From contig JAJZEC010000021.1 of NCBI GenBank assembly GCA_021805825.1, positions 1-54,235 of the forward strand: 54,235 nucleotides of DNA. Direction: 5' to 3'. Of the stretch, positions 48,738 to 54,235 are shown piece after piece. Numbering within the stretch: position 1 is the first letter of the stretch; every line of letters begins with the position of its first letter. The DNA is from Pseudomonadota bacterium (lineage in GTDB: Bacteria > Pseudomonadota > Gammaproteobacteria > Burkholderiales > Burkholderiaceae_C). A program made the position numbers and the translations under genes. The notes under the pieces are model-generated. The model did not search any database, was not told the origin of the DNA, and saw only the letters and a list, made by a program, of their open reading frames with translations.

Positions 48738-49901
48738 TCAAGGATCCCTGTGTACGTGGAAGCAGTCGACCAGTTTCGGCGTCAGCTCCCGCATGCTTGC
48801 CGCGCTGCCCAGTCGGGCGAACACGATCGCCGCCTTGTCGAAGGGCGCCGGTTCGATGCGCGCGCCGCTCGGGCTCAGGCCAAAGACGCGCAGTTGTTCG
48901 CAATCCAGCCTGGGTTCGATGGACCACACGACCGCCGGCTGTGTCAGCGATACGGTGTGGCGCACCCACGGCGTCTGCTGCCGGCCCTGCACGGGCAGGG
49001 TCGAGTCGTCGACAAAGGGACGCAGGTAGTCCTCGATGTAGCTCGCGCCCGACGAATACGACACCAGGTGGTAGAACAGGTCGCCCGGACAGCGACGCAT
49101 GCACTCGATCACGTAGGCCGACCCATCGCGCACCAGGAACTGCGTGTGCAGCAGGCCGTCGGCGAGTTGCAGCAACGCGCTCATGCGCGCGACGTGTCCG
49201 CGCATCTGCTCGCGCACATCCTCGCCCAGGAACGACGGGGAGTTCGAGCAGTTCACCTGGTAGGGATGCACGGTGCAGAACTCGTCGACGAAGTAGTCGC
49301 TGGCGATGCGCTGCCCCCGCAGGAAGGCGGAATGGCTGTGCAGGGTTCCCTCGATGAATTCCTCCACCACGGCGGCGCCGCTGCGTGACTCCGCGCGCGC
49401 GACATCCAGCGCAGCGCCTAGATCCGCGGGCGCCTCGACCCGCGTCATGCCACGGCCGCTGAAGCTGTCGACCGGCTTGACCAGCACCGGGTAGGCCGCG
49501 CCGGGCGGCTCCGGGTCGTGCCCCGTCCAGGCGCGTGGGACGCGAATCGATTCCTGCATGCAGAAGGCGCGGAAGGCGGCCTTGTCATGCAGGGTGCGGG
49601 TCACGCTCGGCGTGTCGAAGCCCGGGAAACCGCGCGTGGCCGCCACCGCGGCGGCGGCCAGGTAGCCGAAATCGTTGCAGCTCGGGCAGAGAAAGTCGAA
49701 AGGCTCGCGATCCACCAGAGCGGCCAGAGCCCGTGGATCGGAGTAGTCGATCGCGTGGTACGCATCGGCCCACGCCACGCAAGCGTCGTGCGGGTCGTTG
49801 CCGCAGACGGCAACCCGCAGGCCCAAGCCGCGCAGGGCCTTCAACAAGGGCGCGGCACTGAAGCTGGTTCCGATCAGGAGGGCGCGTTTTCGCTCGGTCA
49901 T
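48738..49901 (-). CDS. ATP-grasp ligase of the glycan island
   Basis: About 387 residues with an N-terminal Rossmann-like domain (LLIGTSFSAAPLLKALRGLGL), the ATP-binding YPVLVKPVDSFSGRGMTRVE, VVEEFIEGTLHSHSAF and the metal/ATP segment VIECMRRCPGDLFYHLV. ATP-grasp ligases join an acid to an amine or thiol through an acyl phosphate. In this island it may acylate the amino sugar made by FdtA/FdtB, which lacks an N-acetyltransferase; this is inference. The ATG at 49901 is preferred, but one at 49952, 3 bp after the flgL stop, is possible. Confidence 0.8.
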   Translation of the reverse strand: MTERKRALLIGTSFSAAPLLKALRGLGLRVAVCGNDPHDACVAWADAYHAIDYSDPRALAALVDREPFDFLCPSCNDFGYLAAAAVAATRGFPGFDTPSVTRTLHDKAAFRAFCMQESIRVPRAWTGHDPEPPGAAYPVLVKPVDSFSGRGMTRVEAPADLGAALDVARAESRSGAAVVEEFIEGTLHSHSAFLRGQRIASDYFVDEFCTVHPYQVNCSNSPSFLGEDVREQMRGHVARMSALLQLADGLLHTQFLVRDGSAYVIECMRRCPGDLFYHLVSYSSGASYIEDYLRPFVDDSTLPVQGRQQTPWVRHTVSLTQPAVVWSIEPRLDCEQLRVFGLSPSGARIEPAPFDKAAIVFARLGSAASMRELTPKLVDCFHVHRDP

Positions 49902-49955
49902 CTCGGATGCGGAGGATCGTGCTGCATCGGGTCGCGGCAGCGCAACGTCCATGCG

Positions 49956-51221
49956 CTAAATGTACTTGAACAGACTCAGCCCCTGCACCTGCGCGAAGGC
50001 GCTCTCCGCCGCCTGCAGCGCCGTCAGGCTCTGCTGGTACTGGGTGATCACCTGCGGATAGTTGATGTTGGAAATGCTGGCCTGTTGCGTCTGGAACTGC
50101 AGCGTGAGGCTGGCGTTCTGCGTCTGCACCGCCTGCACCTGCTGCAAGCGGCTGCCGATCGCAGACTGCGTGCCGAGCAGGGTGGTCTGCGCCTGCCCGA
50201 GGCTGGCCAGGGCATTGGAAATGGCCTGCGCGCGCTGCGCGGCTGCGCCGCTGGTCTGTGCCGTGGCGGAGAAGGCCTGCTGCAGCGACTGGAAGGTGGC
50301 GAACAGGCTCTGCGAAGGTGAGGCGGCGATCGTGAAGCTGTCGCCAGCGGCCGGCGTGCCATTCACCGGAACCTCCACGGCAGGGCTGCTGCCCGGGGGA
50401 AGGCCGATGCTCATGCCGGCGGTGAAGGCGCCGCTGGCCACCACGCCGGAGGCTGCGAAGCCGGCGCCGCTGCCGCTGCTGACGCTGTAGTCCAGGCCGC
50501 CGCCTGATGCCGCGGTGCTGAAGCTGATGTGGTACCGGGTTCCCGCGACCAGCAGCACCTGCTGTGCCAGCGAAGGGTTGGACACCGTGCCCGGGCCGAG
50601 GGCCGCGCCGCCGGTGTTGCCCGAGGCGGCCGACACGCTGAAGCTGCCGTTGCCGCCGGCTATGTTCATGAACACCGCGCTGCCGGCGTCGCCGATCGCG
50701 GTGCTCAGGCTCGGCCCCAGCGCGAGCTGGTTCTGCCCGCCGTCGCCCTGGTAGCTGACCTGGCCGTTTGCCTGCAGCGCGAAGGGCTGCGTCTGGTTGC
50801 GGCTGCCGGCGAAGACATAGTTGCCCTGGCCGTCCTGGGTGTTGGCGTATTGCACCAGCTGCTGCAGGTAACCCTGCATGGTGCTGCTGGCGTTCTGCAG
50901 ATCCTGGGCATTGGCCGTGGCGTTGTTCATCTGCAACGCCAGCTGGCGGACCTGGTCGAGCAGGGTTCCGACGCTTTGCAGGGTGGAGCTTTCCAGCTGC
51001 AGCGACTGCTGGGCGTTGCTGCCGTTCTGCGTGTAGCCTGCAAGCTGCCCGATCTGCGCAGTGAGCTGCGCGTTCTGCGCCGCCGCCACCGGCTGCGCGG
51101 ACGGGTTGACCAGGCTGCTGCCGGTCGACAGCTGCTGGCTGAGATTGCCGAGCAGGGTCTGCTGCTGCAGCATGCCGCTGAGCCCGGCGCCGTAAAACTG
51201 ACTGCTGCTGATGATCTGCAT
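49956..51221 (-). CDS. flgL: Hook-filament junction protein FlgL
   Basis: A 421-residue flagellin-family protein with conserved N-terminal (MQIISSSQFYGAGLSGMLQQQ, LSQQLSTGSSLVNPS) and C-terminal (AQTTLLGTQSAIGSRLQQVQ, YQQSLTALQAAESAFAQVQGLSLF) coiled coils and a Gly/Ser-rich middle. FlgL links FlgK to the filament. It ends immediately before the ATP-grasp gene on the same strand. Confidence 0.93.
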   Translation of the reverse strand: MQIISSSQFYGAGLSGMLQQQTLLGNLSQQLSTGSSLVNPSAQPVAAAQNAQLTAQIGQLAGYTQNGSNAQQSLQLESSTLQSVGTLLDQVRQLALQMNNATANAQDLQNASSTMQGYLQQLVQYANTQDGQGNYVFAGSRNQTQPFALQANGQVSYQGDGGQNQLALGPSLSTAIGDAGSAVFMNIAGGNGSFSVSAASGNTGGAALGPGTVSNPSLAQQVLLVAGTRYHISFSTAASGGGLDYSVSSGSGAGFAASGVVASGAFTAGMSIGLPPGSSPAVEVPVNGTPAAGDSFTIAASPSQSLFATFQSLQQAFSATAQTSGAAAQRAQAISNALASLGQAQTTLLGTQSAIGSRLQQVQAVQTQNASLTLQFQTQQASISNINYPQVITQYQQSLTALQAAESAFAQVQGLSLFKYI

Positions 51222-51249
51222 CGAGGGCTCCTGCGCGCGGCTGCCGGCT

Positions 51250-53253
51250 TCAAGCCGCCTGCACCGCGCTGATCAGCGACTGGAAGAGGCTGTTGCCGAC
51301 CTGGATCGCGGTGGCGGCCGCCTGGTAGGCCTGCTGGTACTGCACCAGCCTGGCAGCCTCCTGGTCGAGGTTGACTCCGGATGTCGACTGCTGGGCGCTG
51401 CCGGCCTGCTGGGCCACCGCAGTGGCCGCGTTCAGCGTGCTTTGGGCCTGCGCGCCCTGCGAGGCCACCTGGCCCACCAGTTGGGTGAAGGAGCCCTGCA
51501 GCGACAAGGTGCCGCCCGCAAGCAGCTTGGCGCTTTGCAGCGCGTCCATGGACTGCGCGTTGCCGCCGTTACCGGGCCCGGCCGCGGACAGACTGAAGGC
51601 ATCGCCCGATACGGCCAGGCTGCCGCTGAGGTTGACCGTCCAGTAGCCGCCGGGCGGGTTGGCGGCATAGGGGATGGCCAGCGTGGTGCCACTTCCGCCG
51701 AGGGTCAGGCTGCCGCTGGCCAGTGGAGTCGACGAGCCCGGCTGGGTCACGACGAACCCCACGCTCGAGCCGCTGGTACCGCCGCTGCTCAGGGTGACTT
51801 GCAGCGCGCCCGGCACGTTGACTCCGCTGACCAGCAGCGCCCCCGCGCTGCCCGATGCGTATTGCCCGGCCGACAGCACCAGGTTGCCCAGGTTGGAGTT
51901 CACCACGCTGCCGGAGACGATGGCGCCGGTGCTGGAGACATAGGGGGCGGCCGCGGCGATGGCGCGCGGGTCGGTGAGCAGGGAGCGCAGGTCGGTGGCG
52001 CCCAGCCGCGTGGGCAGCACCTCGAAGCTGTTGCCCGACACGGCGTTGCTGACGCTGAGCTGCAGCCCGCCGAAACTCAGGGTGGTGGTGCTTCCGGAGG
52101 TGCTCGCGCTCAGGCTTACCGGCTGTCCGGTCGACAGGTTGGTGGCGCTCCAGCTGCTGCCGTTGTACTGCAGGCCGTAGTTCGACGTACCGAGTTGCGA
52201 CAGACTCGCGATGGAAGCGCTGATGCTGGCGTTGCCCTGGTTGCTCGCATTGGCCAGCACCTGCACCGGCGCGCTGGCGAACATCGGCGAGCCCAGGTTG
52301 CCGTAGAGATCGAGTCCCTGCGCCTGCTGGGTGTTCACCGCCTGCGCCAGGGTGTCGGCGATGGTGCCCAGCGCGTCCTGCGCCGGCTGCAGGGACTGGC
52401 TGCGGAACTGCAGCAGTCCGCCCAGCGCGCCACCCTGCAGGCTTTGCGAGATGATCGCCCCGCTGGCCGCGTAGGCCACCTCGGTCTGCGAGGGGTCGTA
52501 GGGGTTGGCGGTGGTCTGCAGCTGGAAGGCCTGGTTGCCAGCCACCAGCACCTGGCCGCTGCTGGTGTAGACGTTGAGCTGGGTTCCTTGCTGCAGCACG
52601 CTCACCCCAAGCTGGGCGGAAAGCTGGGTCACCAGCTGGTTGCGCTGGTCGAGCAGGGTGTTGGGCTGGTTCGTGCCGGTCGTGAGCGAGTTGATCTGCA
52701 CGTTGAGCTGGGCGATCTGCCCGCTCAGGGAGTTGATGGCGTCCACGCTCTGCCCGATCTGCTGGTTCACGCCGCTGCCCATGGCCTGCAGCTGCTGGCC
52801 GGCGCTGCTCAGGCTCTGCGCCAGGCCCTGTGCCTGGCTGATCAGGGCCTGGCGCGACGGGATGTCGGCAGGGTTGGACGCCACCTGCGCGACACCGCTG
52901 GCGAAGAACTGGTTGATCGAGGTGGCGAGCCCCGAGTTGCTGCCACTGATGAGCGACACCAGCGACTGCAGTTGATCGTTCACCGTGTTGGCGCCGCTGG
53001 CGCTGGCGGTGGCGCTCCACACCTGGGTCTGCAGGAAATTGCTGTAGCTGCGCGTGACCGTCGTCAGGTCGGTTCCGTTGCCCAGATAGAGCCCGCCGGT
53101 GGGCCCCGGAGGCTGTGTGACCTGCACCGCCTGCTCACGGCTGTAGCCCGGGGTGTTGACATTCGAGATGTTGTTCCCGGTGACCTGCAGCGCATCCTGC
53201 GCCGCCTGCAGCCCGGTGAGGGCCGTGCTGACCAGACCGCTGATACCCGACAT
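51250..53253 (-). CDS. flgK: Hook-filament junction protein FlgK
   Basis: A 667-residue protein with the FlgK N-terminus (LVSTALTGLQAAQDALQVTGNNISNVNTPGYSRE), the LSGQIAQLNVQI and DQRNQLVTQLSAQLG segments, a long Ser/Gly/Thr-rich variable region (about 250-560) and the C-terminal GVNLDQEAARLVQYQQAYQAAATAIQVGN. It is the first junction protein on the hook. Its order flgJ-x-flgK-flgL on the minus strand is standard except for the inserted small gene. Confidence 0.96.
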   Translation of the reverse strand: MSGISGLVSTALTGLQAAQDALQVTGNNISNVNTPGYSREQAVQVTQPPGPTGGLYLGNGTDLTTVTRSYSNFLQTQVWSATASASGANTVNDQLQSLVSLISGSNSGLATSINQFFASGVAQVASNPADIPSRQALISQAQGLAQSLSSAGQQLQAMGSGVNQQIGQSVDAINSLSGQIAQLNVQINSLTTGTNQPNTLLDQRNQLVTQLSAQLGVSVLQQGTQLNVYTSSGQVLVAGNQAFQLQTTANPYDPSQTEVAYAASGAIISQSLQGGALGGLLQFRSQSLQPAQDALGTIADTLAQAVNTQQAQGLDLYGNLGSPMFASAPVQVLANASNQGNASISASIASLSQLGTSNYGLQYNGSSWSATNLSTGQPVSLSASTSGSTTTLSFGGLQLSVSNAVSGNSFEVLPTRLGATDLRSLLTDPRAIAAAAPYVSSTGAIVSGSVVNSNLGNLVLSAGQYASGSAGALLVSGVNVPGALQVTLSSGGTSGSSVGFVVTQPGSSTPLASGSLTLGGSGTTLAIPYAANPPGGYWTVNLSGSLAVSGDAFSLSAAGPGNGGNAQSMDALQSAKLLAGGTLSLQGSFTQLVGQVASQGAQAQSTLNAATAVAQQAGSAQQSTSGVNLDQEAARLVQYQQAYQAAATAIQVGNSLFQSLISAVQAA

Positions 53254-53256
53254 CGC

Positions 53257-53616
53257 TCACCCCCTTCCCAGGCTGCCGCGCGGCGCGGCGGCTGCCGATC
53301 GCCCGTAGACCGGGGCGGCGGCACGCTGCGCGGCCTTGTCGCGGGCCACGCGCAAGGCGTCGCTCCACACCTGCAGGCTGTGCTGCAGTCCTTCGTACTC
53401 CTCGCGCAGTGCCTGTGCCTGCGCGCGCAGCCGGGCGTCGGCCTGCGCGGCGGTGCCGTCGGCACGGCGCGCGGCAAGCTGCTGCAGGCGATCCAGCAGC
53501 GGTTGCCACAACGGGGCCAGCGCCTGCGCCGACATGTCGCCCTGCAGGAGCGACTGGCGCTTGGCGCGCAGCATCGCCGTCAGCGCGGCCAGCAGCGCGC
53601 CTTCGTCGCTGGGCAT
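53257..53616 (-). CDS. Small helical protein between flgJ and flgK
   Basis: A 119-residue, mostly helical protein (LLAALTAMLRAKRQSLLQGDMSAQALAPLWQPLLDRLQQLAARR, then a second long helix) that I cannot assign to a family. The size and helical character resemble export chaperones (FlgN/FliT), and it lies 3 bp upstream of flgK. A second FlgN-type chaperone is a reasonable guess. The ATG at 53616 was chosen because it begins the first helix; a longer frame would run into flgJ. Confidence 0.65.
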   Translation of the reverse strand: MPSDEGALLAALTAMLRAKRQSLLQGDMSAQALAPLWQPLLDRLQQLAARRADGTAAQADARLRAQAQALREEYEGLQHSLQVWSDALRVARDKAAQRAAAPVYGRSAAAAPRGSLGRG

Positions 53617-53689
53617 CGCGGGCTGGGACGGATCGGAGAGGCGGCTTTGCACGGCTGTAAGGGCAAGGGTAAATATGCAGGGAGTAACG

Positions 53690-54235
53690 TCACGGAATCG
53701 CCGGGCTTGAGGCATTCGCGATGCCCGCGCCTCCCAGCGATGCGAGGGTGTCGCGCATCAGCGGGCTGTTGGCCACCTGCAGCAGCTTGCCGGCGTACTG
53801 GGGGTCGGTGGCGTAGCCGCTGGCCTGCAGGGCCTGAGCGAAGGCCGCGAGGTTATCGCCGTGGCCGCGCACCGCCGCGTAGCGCGGCGACTGCAGCAGC
53901 GATGCATAGTCGCGCACGCTGGCCGCGGCACTGCGGTAGGCGCGGAAGGCGGCTTCTCCCAGCTGACGCAGGCCGTCGCGGACTTCGCCGGTCATCTCCT
54001 GCAGCGACGATCCCTGCCAGCCCGGCAACGCCTTGATGCCGAACAGGTTGTTGCCCGGCGCGTGGCGCCCCCAGCCGGTTTCCAGCGCCGCCTGCGCCAG
54101 CACCCCCACGGGGCTGACGCCCAGCGCCTGCGCCGCGGCACGCGCGCTGGGCAGGATGGCGGCGATGAAGCTGCGCGCCTGCTGCTCCAGGCCGCCGGAA
54201 AGTTCGCCGGCGGCAGCCTGCGTGGCCGCGCCGGA
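53690..54235 (-). CDS. flgJ: Peptidoglycan hydrolase FlgJ, 3' part
   Basis: The gene runs off the right edge; the reading frame is open to the last base and has no start in the window. The visible C-terminal glucosaminidase domain includes ARSFIAAILPSARAAAQALG, VLAQAALETGWGRHAPGNNLFGIKA with the catalytic Glu, FRAYRSAAASVRDYASLL and ATDPQYAGKLLQVAN. FlgJ caps the growing rod and opens the wall. The 73-bp gap before the next gene includes an AT-rich patch (TAAATATG on the plus strand). Confidence 0.92.
   Translation of the reverse strand, partial: SGAATQAAAGELSGGLEQQARSFIAAILPSARAAAQALGVSPVGVLAQAALETGWGRHAPGNNLFGIKALPGWQGSSLQEMTGEVRDGLRQLGEAAFRAYRSAAASVRDYASLLQSPRYAAVRGHGDNLAAFAQALQASGYATDPQYAGKLLQVANSPLMRDTLASLGGAGIANASSPAIP

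Noticed and set aside
1-54235. tRNA, rRNA genes, insertion sequences or prophage genes
   Set aside because: None were recognised on either strand by reading; no transposase or integrase motifs and no flanking target duplications were seen.

Overview
The window is very GC-rich (coding strand strongly G/C at third positions, so most long opposite-strand reading frames are shadows) and looks like a chromosomal piece of a polarly flagellated member of the Pseudomonadota. FlhF/FlhG, CheZ, CheV, a DUF2802 protein and an FdtA/FdtB sugar route point to a beta- or gammaproteobacterium; a Burkholderiales-like bacterium is my best guess, but this is inference from gene content, not a taxonomic result.

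Layout. 1-4.2 kb: the 3' part of comEC, an EamA-type transporter, a TauE/SafE permease and, convergently, a lytic transglycosylase. 4.4-15.9 kb (+): fliO-P-Q-R-flhB-flhA-flhF-flhG-fliA, then an orphan MotC/PomA-type stator A subunit, a DUF2802 protein, a FliK-like protein and a FlhB C-terminal-domain paralogue. 16.0-17.9 kb (+): an HDOD / receiver-like / GGDEF protein. 17.9-26.7 kb (-): one long chemotaxis operon read cheY-cheZ-cheA, a receptor-like helical protein, a diiron metallo-beta-lactamase-fold sensor (ODP-like), a short soluble receptor, cheV, a soluble receptor with a C-terminal sensor, and two unknown proteins sharing a C-terminal motif. 27.0-30.7 kb (+): motA-motB, then flgM-flgN-csrA-fliW. 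30.7-32.7 kb (-): a YcgR-like PilZ protein and an EAL-HDOD protein. 32.8-49.9 kb: a glycan island in two blocks, a tightly overlapping plus-strand heptose-modification operon (radical SAM, HddA, split transketolase, ColD-type deoxygenase, HddC, GDP-heptose dehydrogenase-like SDR) and a minus-strand block (four-module glycosyltransferase, FdtB, FdtA, FkbM methyltransferase, Gfo/Idh oxidoreductase, ATP-grasp). 49.9-54.2 kb (-): flgL, flgK, a small helical protein and the 3' part of flgJ.

How it fits together. Almost everything serves swimming: export gate, number/position control (FlhF/FlhG), late sigma factor and anti-sigma factor (FliA/FlgM), stator, chemotaxis signalling, c-di-GMP braking, and CsrA/FliW control. 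The minus-strand sugar genes follow flgL with almost no gap, which suggests (inference) that the sugars decorate flagellin. Two sites matching the sigma-28 consensus with exact 11-bp spacers, in front of cheY and flgM, support FliA control.

Most interesting: the heptose operon, whose enzymes together predict an unusual GDP-linked 3-deoxy, possibly two-carbon-branched heptose; and the chemotaxis operon, which appears to carry an oxygen- or NO-sensing diiron module wired to a minimal receptor. All assignments come from reading the sequence and from memory of protein families; no database search was run.
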